A stretch of 64,000 nt of DNA from Cronobacter dublinensis subsp. dublinensis LMG 23823 (GCF_001277235.1 NZ_CP012267.1:1-64000), one strand, 5' to 3'. Numbered from the stretch's first letter, positions 8,012 through 17,615 are shown. Numbers and translations are program-made. The notes: a model not told the origin generated them from the sequence alone.

Positions 8012-9611
8012 CGACGTCCACACGGCGTCTGCCGCCACCCCGCCGGTAGCCGCTTCTTCCTGGGCACCGCTGCGCCAGCCGGTGTTCCGTATGCTGTGGA
8101 TAGCCACGGTGGTCTCAAACATCGGTTCATGGATGAACGATGTGGGGATCAACTGGACCATGCTGACGCTCAGCGCCGATCCGCTGGCGGTGGCGCTGGT
8201 GCAGGCGGCGAGCAGTTTGCCGATGTTTCTGTTCGCGCTACCGTCCGGCGTGATGGCCGATATCGTCGACCGACGCAAATATCTGCTGTTTTCGCAGCTG
8301 TGGGTGTTTATCGCCGCAGCGGGCCTGACGCTGCTGTCAGCCGCCGGTCTGGTGACGCCTGGCGTGCTGCTGGTGGCGGCGTTTCTCTTAAGCGCGGGCG
8401 CGGCCATGAGCTCCCCGCCGTTTCAGGCCATCGTGCCGGATCTGGTCGATAAGCATGAACTGGCGCCCGCCGTCGCGCTTAACTCTCTCGGTATTAACAT
8501 CAGCCGCGCCATCGGCCCGGCGCTGGGCGGTCTGGTGCTCTCGTTTGCAGGGCCATGGGTGGTATTCGCGCTGAACGCGCTGTCGGTGCTCGGCGTGGCG
8601 TGGGTGCTCTGGCGCTGGAAGACGCCGCCTGCCATCCAGCGCCTGCCGCCGGAGCATTTCTTCCCGGCGGTGCGCGCCGGTCTGCGTTATGTTCATGCCG
8701 CGCCGGTGCTGCGTAACGTACTGGTGCGCACCGTGGCGTTTTTCACGTTCGCAAGCGCAGGCTGGGCGCTGCTGCCGCTGGTTGCCCGTCGCGAGCTCGG
8801 CCTCGGGCCTGGCGGCTACGGGATCATGCTGGCGTGCATCGGTATCGGTGCCGTCTGCGGGGCGGTGGTGCTGCCGCGCCTGCGTAAGCGCTTCGACCCG
8901 GACCGCCTGATGGCGCTTAACAGCGCGATGTTTGCTGTCAGCATGCTGGCGCTGGCGTTTATCCGGCACGTCTGGCTGCTGAATACGTTTCTGTTTCTGA
9001 CCGGTTTCGCCTGGATTGCGGTGCTCTCAACGCTCAACATGGGCGCGCAGCGCAGCGCGGCGAAGTGGGTGAAAGCGCGGGCGCTCGCGGTTTATCTGAC
9101 GTTCTTTTTCGGCGCGATGACGGCGGGCAGCGCCCTCTGGGGACAGCTGGCGTCGCATTTTAGTATCGCGACGGCGCTGTGCGTCGCGACGGTCGGTCTG
9201 CTGCTGGCGAGCCTGACGGCGCGCCGCTGGAAGCTGAATAAAGACCCTGATCTTAACCTTGAGATCCGCGATATCGACAGCCGCGCGCTGTCGCTGGATA
9301 TCTCTCACGAGCGCGGCCCGGTCATGGTGATGTACGAATACCACATAGACCCGGACGACGTGTATGACTTTGTGGTCTGCATCCAGGAGATCCGCCGGGT
9401 GCGCCAGCGCGGCGGCGCGCTCAGCTGGTCGGTCTATGAAGATATTCAGCGCCCTGGCGTGTTTATCGAATCCTTTGTTATCGGCACCTGGATTGAACAT
9501 CTGCGCCAGCAGGAGCGCCATACGGTGAACGATCTGCTGATCCAGAGCCGCGTGCAGGCGTTTCACCGGGGCGAAGCAAGCCCTGCCGCGCGCTATTTCA
9601 TCGCACCGTAA
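7998..9611 (+). CDS. MFS transporter with C-terminal soluble domain
   Basis: A 537-residue member of the MFS_3 (EntS-like) exporter group. About ten to twelve membrane helices span residues 25-410, with the MFS signature between helices 2 and 3 (GVMADIVDRRKY). Residues about 430-537 are a soluble tail (VMVMYEYHIDPDDVYDF...) resembling an antibiotic-monooxygenase-like ferredoxin fold, seen in a subset of this family. The start overlaps doxX by 14 bases. Substrate unknown; coupling to a hydrolase operon suggests export of a product or toxic substrate. Confidence 0.82.
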   Translation: MAQVNDVHTASAATPPVAASSWAPLRQPVFRMLWIATVVSNIGSWMNDVGINWTMLTLSADPLAVALVQAASSLPMFLFALPSGVMADIVDRRKYLLFSQLWVFIAAAGLTLLSAAGLVTPGVLLVAAFLLSAGAAMSSPPFQAIVPDLVDKHELAPAVALNSLGINISRAIGPALGGLVLSFAGPWVVFALNALSVLGVAWVLWRWKTPPAIQRLPPEHFFPAVRAGLRYVHAAPVLRNVLVRTVAFFTFASAGWALLPLVARRELGLGPGGYGIMLACIGIGAVCGAVVLPRLRKRFDPDRLMALNSAMFAVSMLALAFIRHVWLLNTFLFLTGFAWIAVLSTLNMGAQRSAAKWVKARALAVYLTFFFGAMTAGSALWGQLASHFSIATALCVATVGLLLASLTARRWKLNKDPDLNLEIRDIDSRALSLDISHERGPVMVMYEYHIDPDDVYDFVVCIQEIRRVRQRGGALSWSVYEDIQRPGVFIESFVIGTWIEHLRQQERHTVNDLLIQSRVQAFHRGEASPAARYFIAP

Positions 9612-9664
9612 TGTAAACACTATACTTATTTAACCCTGGACCATCGCTAAGAGAGGAATGACGG

Positions 9665-10483
9665 ATGAGCACAATCAAGACGCAGGACGGCACGCAGATC
9701 TATTACAAAGACTGGGGCACAGGCAAACCGGTGCTGTTCAGTCACGGCTGGCCGCTGGATGCGGACATGTGGGACAGCCAGATGAATTTCCTGGCGGAGC
9801 GCGGCTATCGCGTGATTGCGTTTGATCGCCGCGGCTTTGGCCGTTCCGATCAACCGTGGAATGGCTATAACTACGATACGTTTGCTTCTGATATCAACGA
9901 TTTGATTGAAGCGCTGGATCTGAAAGGCGTGACGCTGGTGGGCTTCTCGATGGGCGGCGGCGATGTGGCGCGCTATATCGGTAAATATGGCACCTCACGC
10001 ATCGCAGCGCTGGTGCTGCTGGGCGCGGTGACGCCGGTATTCGGTAAAATCGGCGACTACAGCCAGGGCGTGGATCTCTCTGTTTTTGACGGTATCCGCG
10101 ACGGCCTGCGTAAAGATCGCGCGCAGTTTATCAGCGATTTCGCCGCCACTTTTTACGGCACCAACGCGGGCCAGACCGTCTCTGACGGCGTGCTGACCCA
10201 GACGCTGAATATTGCGCTGATGGCGTCGCTGAAAGGCACGCTCGACTGCGTTACCGCGTTTTCGGAAACCGACTTCCGCGCGGATCTGCAAAAAGCGAAC
10301 GTGCCAGCGCTGGTTATCCACGGCAGCAACGACCAGGTGGTGCCGTTTGAATCCACCGGTAAAGTGGCGGCGGAAATGCTGAATGCTGAACTGAAAGTGT
10401 ATGACAACGGCCCGCACGGTTTTGCCGTTACGCATCAGGATCAGCTGAATGAGGATCTGCTGGCGTTTCTGAAATCGCTGTAA
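9665..10483 (+). CDS. Alpha/beta hydrolase (non-haem haloperoxidase/esterase type)
   Basis: 272 residues with a complete catalytic triad: nucleophile S95 in GFSMGGGD, acid D223 in GSNDQVVP and base H251 in NGPHGF. The oxyanion motif is SHGWP near residue 26. This pattern and length match the arylesterases/non-haem chloroperoxidases. RBS GAGAGGAATGACGG precedes the ATG. It follows the MFS gene by 53 bases and probably ends the plus-strand transcription unit. Confidence 0.88.
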   Translation: MSTIKTQDGTQIYYKDWGTGKPVLFSHGWPLDADMWDSQMNFLAERGYRVIAFDRRGFGRSDQPWNGYNYDTFASDINDLIEALDLKGVTLVGFSMGGGDVARYIGKYGTSRIAALVLLGAVTPVFGKIGDYSQGVDLSVFDGIRDGLRKDRAQFISDFAATFYGTNAGQTVSDGVLTQTLNIALMASLKGTLDCVTAFSETDFRADLQKANVPALVIHGSNDQVVPFESTGKVAAEMLNAELKVYDNGPHGFAVTHQDQLNEDLLAFLKSL

Positions 10484-10491
10484 TGTGATTT

Positions 10492-10521
10492 CCCTGCGCG
10501 GGCCAGGCGGCCAGCGCAGGG
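10492..10521. terminator. Hairpin between convergent genes
   Basis: CCCTGCGC (10492-10499) pairs with GCGCAGGG (10514-10521), with further GGCC/GGCC pairing inside. It lies just after the alpha/beta hydrolase stop and before the 3' end of the PTS gene. There is no long T-run on either side, so it is at best a weak bidirectional terminator. Confidence 0.45.
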
Positions 10522-10541
10522 GTTAACGGACGACTGCGATA

Positions 10542-11918
10542 CTATGGCTGTCCGACCTGCTCTTTCCTCACCAGCAGGGTGGTTAAGACGAAGGAGATAA
10601 CCAGCGCCATCGCGACGCCCGCCAGCGCAAAGATAAAGTACGGGCCGATATAGGCGGGCAGACTGAAGATGCTTGAGAGAATGTAGCCGTACAGCCGCAC
10701 GCCGAAGAAGGCGATAAACGCCGAGGCGAGCGAACTGGCGATAGTCGCGGAAATAAACGCTTTTTTGTAGCGCGTCAGCACGCCGAACAGCGCCGGTTCG
10801 GTAATGCCCAGCAGCGCGGAGATCGCGGCAGACAGCGTCACGGTGCGCTCATGACGGTCTTTACTCAGACGCCAGATAGCGAACGTGGAGCCCGCGATCG
10901 CCATATTGGCCATAAACATCATCGGCATCAGCATGTCATAGCCGCGATCGCTGAAGTTTTGCAGCGCAATCGGCGTCATGGCGTGGTGCATGCCGGTCAG
11001 CACGGCGACCGGGCGGATCGCGCCGACAATCAGCCCGGCGAAACTCGCCGACACGCTGAACAGTCCTTCAATAAACAGCGCCAGCCCTTTGCCTAACCAA
11101 ATCCCAATCGGGCCTATCACCACCAGCGCGGCCAGCGCGCCGATAAACAGCGTCAGCGTGGGGGTAAACACCGTTTTCAGCACGTCCGGCATGATGCTGT
11201 CCACCCAGCGATGGATGTAGCTCAGGGCCAGGATGGAGAAAATCACCGGAATGACGCTTGCCGAATAGTTGAAGACCGACACGGGAATGGCATTGAGCAG
11301 CCAGAATGCGCTGACGGCCCCGTCCTGATGCGCGGCGAGCGCTTTGGCGGCCTCAATCAGCGAGGGATACATCAGGCAGGCCGCGACGGCCGCCGCCAGA
11401 TATTCATTCACTTTAAAAATTTTCGCCGCCGACACCGCGAGGAAAAACGGCAGGAAATAGAACACGCCGCTTGCGATCAAATCGATAATCACCACGGTAT
11501 CGCTTTTCGCCGACACCACCTTAAGCGCAATCAAGCCGGCCAGCAGCCCTTTGATCATGCCCGCACCGGCAATCGCCGGAACAATCGGGCCAAACACGCC
11601 GGAGACGGTATCCATAAACAGCGAAATCAGGCCCTTACGGCTTTTCGTCGCGGCGGGAGAGGTGGCGTTACCGGTGCCCAGCGCGTTAAGCATTTGCTCA
11701 TACCAGTGGCTGACTTTAGGCCCGATGATGACCTGGAACTGGTCGCTTTGCAGCTGCGCGCCCAGCACGCCGGGCAGTTTTTTTATCTCATTCTGGTTAA
11801 CTTTCTGGTCATCAATTAAATCAAAGCGCAGCCGCGTCATGCAGTGCCAGACTTTATTAATATTCGCCTGGCCGCCGACCAGACGAATAATATTATTGAT
11901 GGCTTCTTGCATCCCCAT
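10542..11918 (-). CDS. PTS sugar permease, EIIBC
   Basis: 458 residues. The N-terminal EIIB domain (about 1-90) has the phosphorylated cysteine C26 in the glucose-family motif WHCMTRLRF. A membrane EIIC domain with about ten helices follows (110-450), including the substrate-loop motif GITEPALFGV. No EIIA domain is fused or adjacent, so phosphate must come from an EIIA encoded elsewhere (Crr, for example). Sugar unknown. It diverges from an acid-sugar dehydratase gene across 275 bases. Confidence 0.88.
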   Translation of the reverse strand: MGMQEAINNIIRLVGGQANINKVWHCMTRLRFDLIDDQKVNQNEIKKLPGVLGAQLQSDQFQVIIGPKVSHWYEQMLNALGTGNATSPAATKSRKGLISLFMDTVSGVFGPIVPAIAGAGMIKGLLAGLIALKVVSAKSDTVVIIDLIASGVFYFLPFFLAVSAAKIFKVNEYLAAAVAACLMYPSLIEAAKALAAHQDGAVSAFWLLNAIPVSVFNYSASVIPVIFSILALSYIHRWVDSIMPDVLKTVFTPTLTLFIGALAALVVIGPIGIWLGKGLALFIEGLFSVSASFAGLIVGAIRPVAVLTGMHHAMTPIALQNFSDRGYDMLMPMMFMANMAIAGSTFAIWRLSKDRHERTVTLSAAISALLGITEPALFGVLTRYKKAFISATIASSLASAFIAFFGVRLYGYILSSIFSLPAYIGPYFIFALAGVAMALVISFVLTTLLVRKEQVGQP

Positions 11919-12193
11919 AAAGACTCCTGCCGTAGGTTATCGTTATCGTGTTGCCCTGAAGGATAATTAAACCCTGGCGACAAAACAAACCAATAAAAGA
12001 TGATGTGGCTCACAACTTCCTGCCTGAAAGGCATTCAAAGGTGAAGTAATTGAAAATTGGTATGGTTTTTTAATTGTTTTATGGCGATATAACTGACCAA
12101 AATAAATAATCGAAAAAAGGGTTTACCCGTTAATATTTTTAGGGCGATGATATTTGGCATTCTCTTTCCACAGTGCCGCAAAGGAGTTATTTC
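11919..12193. other. Divergent intergenic region (PTS / dehydratase)
   Basis: 275 AT-rich bases carrying the divergent promoters. No convincing open frame seen. The right end has AAGGAG at 12181-12186, eight bases before the GTG start of the dehydratase. The GntR regulator encoded downstream is the most likely binder; I could not pick out one clear operator. Confidence 0.5.
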
Positions 12194-13393
12194 GTGACGC
12201 CTGTGACTATCAAAAATATCGAGTGTTTTATTACCCGCCCGGACAGACATAATCTGGTGACGGTGCGCGTGACGACCGACCAGGGCGTGACGGGCCACGG
12301 CTGCGCGACGTTCCAGCAGCGTCCGCTGGCGGTTCAAACGCTGGTCGAGGAATACCTGAAGCCGCTGCTGACCGGCCGTGATGCGAACAACATCGAAGAT
12401 CTGTGGCAGATGATGAACGTCAACGCCTACTGGCGTAACGGCCCGGTGATGAATAACGCGATCGCGGGCGTTGATATGGCGCTGTGGGATATCAAAAGCC
12501 AGCTTGCCGGAATGCCGCTGTATCAGCTGTTGGGCGGAAAATCGCGCGACGCGATCCCGGCATACAGCCACGCCAGCGGTGACACGCTGGAAGCCCTATT
12601 TGCCTCGGTAGACGCGCTTATCGCACAGGGATATCGGCATATCCGCTGCCAGCTCGGTTTTTACGGCGGCACGCCCTCACGCCTGCACGCGCCGGAAAAC
12701 CCGACACCCGGCGCCTGGTTCGATCAGCACGAGTACATGAGCAATACCGTTGAGATGTTCCGCGCCCTGCGCGAGAAATATGGCTGGCAGTTACAGCTTT
12801 TGCACGACGTTCACGAACGGTTATTCCCGCAGCAGGCCGTGCAGCTGGCGAAGCAGCTTGAGCCTTATCAGCCGTACTTTATTGAAGATATTTTACCGCC
12901 CCAGCAAAGCGCCTGGCTTGAGCAGGTGCGCCAGCAGAGCTGTGTGCCGCTGGCGATGGGCGAGCTTTTTAATAACCCGGCGGAGTGGCACGATCTTATC
13001 GTTAACCGCCGTATCGACTTTATTCGCTGTCACGTCTCGCAAATCGGCGGCATCACGCCCGCGCTTAAGCTGGCGCATCTGTGTCAGGCGTTTGGCGTGC
13101 GGCTTGCCTGGCATGGCCCTGGCGACATGACGCCGATTGGCGTGGCGGTGAATACCCACCTGAATATTCATCTGCATAACGCGGCCATTCAGGAGTTCAT
13201 CCCGCGCTCCGCCATGACGGATAACGTATTCCCTGGCGCGCCGGAAGTGAAAAACGGGTTTATCTATCCGCCGGTGAACGCCGGGATCGGCGTCGGGTTT
13301 AATGACGAGCTGGCGCGGGCGCATCCGGTGCTCTATCGGCCTCATGAATGGACCCAAAGCCGCCTGCCGGACGGCACCCTTCATACGCCCTGA
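12194..13393 (+). CDS. RspA-like acid-sugar dehydratase (enolase superfamily)
   Basis: A 399-residue member of the mannonate dehydratase/RspA group. N-terminal capping domain, then a barrel with metal ligands in LLHDVHERL (Asp), FIEDILPP (Glu) and MGELFNN (Glu), and the catalytic-site WHGPGD His. Such enzymes remove water from sugar acids to give 2-keto-3-deoxy acids; several RspA relatives have weak or no measurable activity, so the substrate stays open. GTG at 12194 is preferred over a GTG seven codons earlier because AAGGAG is correctly spaced. It converges with, and overlaps by 13 bases, the GntR gene. Confidence 0.86.
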   Translation: MTPVTIKNIECFITRPDRHNLVTVRVTTDQGVTGHGCATFQQRPLAVQTLVEEYLKPLLTGRDANNIEDLWQMMNVNAYWRNGPVMNNAIAGVDMALWDIKSQLAGMPLYQLLGGKSRDAIPAYSHASGDTLEALFASVDALIAQGYRHIRCQLGFYGGTPSRLHAPENPTPGAWFDQHEYMSNTVEMFRALREKYGWQLQLLHDVHERLFPQQAVQLAKQLEPYQPYFIEDILPPQQSAWLEQVRQQSCVPLAMGELFNNPAEWHDLIVNRRIDFIRCHVSQIGGITPALKLAHLCQAFGVRLAWHGPGDMTPIGVAVNTHLNIHLHNAAIQEFIPRSAMTDNVFPGAPEVKNGFIYPPVNAGIGVGFNDELARAHPVLYRPHEWTQSRLPDGTLHTP

Positions 13394-14100
13394 TTCTGAC
13401 GCCGGGTTAACGTGTCGCGGTTATAGGGGATAACATAGGTGCAGGTATAGTTGATATCAATAATATCGCTCACCTCGAACACGCGCCCACCCTCCAGAAT
13501 ACCGCGATTATGAATATGCATCGCCGGGCTGCCCTTCTTGCAGCCCAGTAACGCCGCCTGTTCGCGGCTCACGCTCACGGCGCGGTAGGTGGTGAGCAGA
13601 TGGGAAATCGTCAGCCCTTTGCTCAGCACATATTGCTGGATGGAGTCTTCGATAGCCTGCTGATTGAGATCCGGGAAATCCGCGACCGGCAGGCTGGAAA
13701 TTTCCAGCTGCACCGGCGCATCGTCGACAAAGCGCAGGCGGCAGAAGTGCCAGATAAAGCTCTCTTCATCGATGCCGAAAATCTGCTGCGCGGCGCGGTC
13801 CGGGCGCTTTTTATGCAGGCTCAGCATCCGGTAGCGAATTTGATCAAAGCGCTTTTCGGTTATCGAGTTATAGACCAGCGGATTCGTGCGCGCCTGCTCG
13901 GTTATCCACGCGCCCGACCCCTGAACAATGCGCACCACGCCAATGCTGACGAGCTTTTCCAGCGCCTGGCGGATGGTAAAGCGCGACACGCCGTATTCCT
14001 CCGCGAGCTGTCGCTCCGGCGAGAGCTTGCGCGGGCCAGGCGTAGTGTCCTGATAAATTTTGCTGAGTAAATCCTGAGTTACAAACTCTCTTTTATTCAT
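13381..14100 (-). CDS. GntR-family regulator with UTRA domain
   Basis: 239 residues: a winged helix at about 1-72 (RQLAEEYGVSRFTIRQALEKL is the recognition region) and a UTRA ligand domain to the C-terminus (CTYVIPY ending). UTRA regulators sense small molecules such as phosphosugars. Position beside the dehydratase and PTS genes makes it the likely local regulator. Its 3' end overlaps the dehydratase 3' end by 13 bases. Confidence 0.88.
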   Translation of the reverse strand: MNKREFVTQDLLSKIYQDTTPGPRKLSPERQLAEEYGVSRFTIRQALEKLVSIGVVRIVQGSGAWITEQARTNPLVYNSITEKRFDQIRYRMLSLHKKRPDRAAQQIFGIDEESFIWHFCRLRFVDDAPVQLEISSLPVADFPDLNQQAIEDSIQQYVLSKGLTISHLLTTYRAVSVSREQAALLGCKKGSPAMHIHNRGILEGGRVFEVSDIIDINYTCTYVIPYNRDTLTRRQNQGV

Positions 14101-14262
14101 TACCTTTACCTGAGTGAAACCGAACGCTGCAGGTGTGAGGGTAGCATTGAGGCGAGAATTTTTTCAGCGGTTAAAACAGTCGTGCAAGAGAATAACGATG
14201 CGGGGCACCAGCGCCATTCCGCCGCAGCCCGGCGCAGGAAATGGCGCGGCGGTCAGCGAGTA

Positions 14263-14556
14263 TTAGCCATATTTGCGCGCGAAGTTTTCGTCGGTATCGC
14301 ACAGATAGATGATGAATTCGACAAACGAGATAATTGCCGGAATAAAGGTCCAGAAAAAAATCAGATATAAGAAACCCTGACCTACTTTCCCTAAATAAAA
14401 TTTGTGCACCCCGATACCGCCGAGGAAAAAGGCGAGTAGCGCCGCGCTGATCCGGTTTTTACTTCCGGCGGTGACCTGCGTCGCGCCGCACTGCGGGCAG
14501 GCTTTTGCTGATTCATGAATCTCTTTCCCGCACCCACGACAAAAAACCATCGACAT
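14263..14556 (-). CDS. Zinc-ribbon/TM2-domain membrane protein
   Basis: 97 residues. The N-terminus is a zinc ribbon with two CxxC pairs (CRGCG and CPQCG). A TM2 domain follows with two membrane helices and the family GGxGxHKFYLG turn (GGIGVHKFYLGKVGQG). ATG at 14556 has AAGGAT seven bases upstream; a longer frame upstream lacks a ribosome site. Function unknown; probably monocistronic. Confidence 0.82.
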   Translation of the reverse strand: MSMVFCRGCGKEIHESAKACPQCGATQVTAGSKNRISAALLAFFLGGIGVHKFYLGKVGQGFLYLIFFWTFIPAIISFVEFIIYLCDTDENFARKYG

Positions 14557-14696
14557 TTTTGTATCCTTATTGTCGTTATAAAATTCAACGAAACGATTGC
14601 TGTTCAAGGGAATAATACGCCTTAAGCGCATTAAGGTATAACCCCATATAAGGTACTGAATAGCGCTTATTCAGTCCGATGATTAAAAGAGGCCCA

Positions 14697-15044
14697 ATGT
14701 TACTGAACCGACTCACCGCGCTCGAATGCAGCCTGCATGGCGCGCAACGGCACGATCCGGCCTGGCTTGAGGCTATTCTGCATCCGCAGTTTTGCGAGAT
14801 AACCCGCTCCGGGACGCTGGTTAACCGGCGTGAGACGATTGACGCGCTGACCCACGAAACCGACGCGGCGGCTATCGTCAGCGCAGGCTTTACGCTGCTG
14901 TCGGTCACCCCTGACGGCGTTATTCTGCGCTACCGCACGTCAGCGCCCGACGGCAGTCGCCCGGCATGGCGTTCGTCGCACTGGGTGCGCGTGGGTGATG
15001 ACCGCTGGCAGCTCATTTTTCACCAGGGCACGCCGGCGCGTTAA
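14697..15044 (+). CDS. DUF4440/SnoaL-like small protein
   Basis: 115 residues with the cone-shaped alpha+beta pattern of the NTF2-like DUF4440 family: LHPQFCEITRSGTLVNR near the N-terminus and SHWVRVGDDRWQLIFHQ at the end. ATG at 14697 is preferred for AGAGG five bases upstream. No catalytic residues can be assigned. Divergent from the TM2 gene. Confidence 0.75.
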   Translation: MLLNRLTALECSLHGAQRHDPAWLEAILHPQFCEITRSGTLVNRRETIDALTHETDAAAIVSAGFTLLSVTPDGVILRYRTSAPDGSRPAWRSSHWVRVGDDRWQLIFHQGTPAR

Positions 15045-15182
15045 GCGCGCAGGGCGATGTTACCGTTAACGCTATTCTGCTGTTAAATTATTGTCATCAG
15101 GCACGCCTCAGGCCCTCCAGAAACGGCCGGGAAGACCGATAACCCCTGAAACAACGTTAGTCATTTCCGGGGAAACCGTTCC

Positions 15183-16751
15183 GTGACGCTCAGGCAGTAT
15201 ATTTCCTTCCGTCTTGGGTTAAGCACATCGCTTGGCCGAAGTCTGGCTGTCTTAATTCTGTTCCTCCTGGTGGGCGGGATCGGCACGAACGTACTGGTAT
15301 TTTTACACTCCTGGGATGATGAAATCGCGCAGGCCGCCAATAAAGCGGTCAACCTCTCGGTCGCCCAGGTGCGGCAGGCGGAAGACACCTTTATGGCGGT
15401 GGGACAGACGCTCGACGACGTGCGCGCCGCCGTCGCCGCCGGGCAGTCGACGACCTATCACAGTTTTCTCGTCAGGCTGAAAGGGCGCCAGCCGCTGCTC
15501 GACGGGCTCTATTTTTATAACGCCCAGGGCGTCATCAGAGGCTCATCGTCGGGGATAGCTGGTATCCCGAATGACGTCACGCACAATGACTATTTCCGCT
15601 TCCATTATGAAAACCGCCAGACGGGCATTCATATCGGGCGCGTCATTAAAAGCCTCGGCTCGGATGAACTGGTCATTCCGGTGTCGATGCGGGTGAACGA
15701 TCTCAGCGGCGGGTTTGCAGGCGTGGTGGTGGCGACCATCCGCCTTGAATATTTCCAGCGCTTTTACAGCTATTTTGAGCTCGGCCCACACGACATGCTG
15801 GCGCTGCTACTCACCGACGGCTCGGTGCTCTGCGTGCGTCCTTACGATAAAGCGAAGATCGACCTTAATATTTCCAACAGCCCGCTCTTTACCCGTGAGC
15901 TTATCCGCGCCGATCGCGGTACGGGCACCTGGGTTGCCGCGCTCGATCATGTGGAAAGGGTATTTGGTTTCGCCCGCACGGAAAGATTGCCGCTGGTGGT
16001 CGTGGCGGGCTATGACCGTGCGGAAGTGCGTATGCACTGGCTGCGCAATAATCTGCCGGGCATGTTATCCAGCCTGATGCTGCTGATTGGTTTTCTGATT
16101 TTCAGCTCCGTGGTGTTTCGCAAGGTGCGCGGCAGCATTCGCGATCAGCAGGAGCTCAAGCAGTTGCGCGACGAGCTGCTCAAAGCGAACCAGACCTTTA
16201 AATCGATGGCCATGGCCGACAGCCTGACGGGCCTCGCCAACCGTCGTAAGTTCGATACTACGCTTGCGCAGGTTCTGGAAGCGTCCGCAGGCTCAGGCAG
16301 CCCGGTATCGCTGATTATGCTCGATATCGATTTCTTCAAGCGCTACAACGACAGCCGCGGCCATGCTGCGGGCGATGCCTGTCTGCGGCTCATCGGCAAT
16401 ACCCTGCAGATGGTGACGCTGCGCACAAGCGATCTGGTGGCGCGCTATGGCGGAGAAGAGTTTGCGATTGTGCTGCCGGACACTTCAGCCGAAGAGGCGC
16501 TGGCGCTCGCGCAGCGCGCGGTAATGATGGTTCGCGAGAAACACCTGCCGCACCCGTCGACCGAGCTTGCTGAGCAGATAGTCACCATCAGCGCGGGGTG
16601 TCATACGGTGAAAGGCGGCGGGCGAGAAGATGCGTTCAGCGCGCTGATCCGCGGTGCGGATACGGCGCTTTATCTGGCGAAAAACCGGGGGCGCAATCAG
16701 GCATTCAGTTTGCCGAATACGATAGCGGTGGAGAAGAGTAACGCGGCGTAG
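15183..16751 (+). CDS. Membrane diguanylate cyclase (Cache-like sensor + GGDEF)
   Basis: 522 residues. TM1 (about 18-42), a periplasmic Cache-like sensor domain (50-285), TM2 (about 292-312), a short linker and a GGDEF domain. The active-site motif is GGEEF at 423-427. An inhibitory I-site RxxD (RTSD, 414-417) sits exactly five residues before it. It should make cyclic di-GMP and be product-inhibited. GTG start at 15183; no better ATG nearby. No EAL domain. Confidence 0.9.
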   Translation: MTLRQYISFRLGLSTSLGRSLAVLILFLLVGGIGTNVLVFLHSWDDEIAQAANKAVNLSVAQVRQAEDTFMAVGQTLDDVRAAVAAGQSTTYHSFLVRLKGRQPLLDGLYFYNAQGVIRGSSSGIAGIPNDVTHNDYFRFHYENRQTGIHIGRVIKSLGSDELVIPVSMRVNDLSGGFAGVVVATIRLEYFQRFYSYFELGPHDMLALLLTDGSVLCVRPYDKAKIDLNISNSPLFTRELIRADRGTGTWVAALDHVERVFGFARTERLPLVVVAGYDRAEVRMHWLRNNLPGMLSSLMLLIGFLIFSSVVFRKVRGSIRDQQELKQLRDELLKANQTFKSMAMADSLTGLANRRKFDTTLAQVLEASAGSGSPVSLIMLDIDFFKRYNDSRGHAAGDACLRLIGNTLQMVTLRTSDLVARYGGEEFAIVLPDTSAEEALALAQRAVMMVREKHLPHPSTELAEQIVTISAGCHTVKGGGREDAFSALIRGADTALYLAKNRGRNQAFSLPNTIAVEKSNAA

Positions 16752-16802
16752 CGGTAGCGCGTGGTTGACCGCCAGCGCAACAAGGCCTGGCGGTCAGCGT
16801 GC

Positions 16803-17615
16803 TTAGCGGTTGACGTTCCCTGCGCGTGCGAGGAACAGATCCCACTGTGATTTCAGCGCGTCGATATGCGCCTTTTCAAGTTGCTTCACGGAGGCGGGAT
16901 CCTGGCTCTCATTGACCTTGCTGGCAAAACCGGCAAACCAGGCGGAGGGGGTGGACGTCTGTGACGTAATGGCCAGCGTTTCGGCGCGGCGGGTCTGGGA
17001 TTCATGCTTCCCGGCGTCCAGCTGGGTCAGCTGATTGTCGTACTGCTTCACGCTTGCCATGTCGCCGGTCTGTTTTGCGATGTCGATAAACGCCTTCGTC
17101 ATCGTCTTCATCACATCGTCCTGACCTGCCGATTGTTTTGACAGCCAGTCAGACACCATCGTCTGCGCTTTCGCTTGATTCTCCTGCGGCACGTAGTTGC
17201 TGACGATATAGTTCAGCTTCGCCTGTTTCATGGCGAGATCCATATCAGACGTGGCGGTGTTCGCAGAGCTGTCAGGCGCGTTCAGCGCTTCAGAGAGCAG
17301 CGTTCCCATATCCAGCCCGGCCAGGTTGGAAAGCTCAGCAAACCCGGCGAAGTTATCCGCGATTTCGCTGTGCATTACAATACCGGGGACGCTGGCGGCG
17401 GCCTGTTTTTCCAGCGTCGCGCGGCGTTGCGCCAGCATGTTTTGCAGATCCGCTGCCTGCTCTTCTTTGCTCTTTGTGACGGCGGTATTTTTGCCCGAGC
17501 GCACGTTCTCTACGTCTTCAGACGTGATGGCAATGCTGTCAGGGCTCTTTTTTCTGGCGTAGTAATCACTGCTGGCTGCGAAGGGATCCTGCGCGGCGGG
17601 TACTATCGAGGTCAT
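16803..17615 (-). CDS. Unrecognised soluble protein beside hcp
   Basis: 270 residues I do not recognise. No signal peptide or membrane helix, no cysteine, Ser/Thr/Ala/Gln-rich, with an unstructured N-terminal 70 residues and predicted helices after that. ATG at 17615 follows AAGGAG at good spacing. It diverges from the orphan hcp across 590 bases. The composition and position resemble secreted effector proteins, but no family motif supports this. Confidence 0.7.
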   Translation of the reverse strand: MTSIVPAAQDPFAASSDYYARKKSPDSIAITSEDVENVRSGKNTAVTKSKEEQAADLQNMLAQRRATLEKQAAASVPGIVMHSEIADNFAGFAELSNLAGLDMGTLLSEALNAPDSSANTATSDMDLAMKQAKLNYIVSNYVPQENQAKAQTMVSDWLSKQSAGQDDVMKTMTKAFIDIAKQTGDMASVKQYDNQLTQLDAGKHESQTRRAETLAITSQTSTPSAWFAGFASKVNESQDPASVKQLEKAHIDALKSQWDLFLARAGNVNR

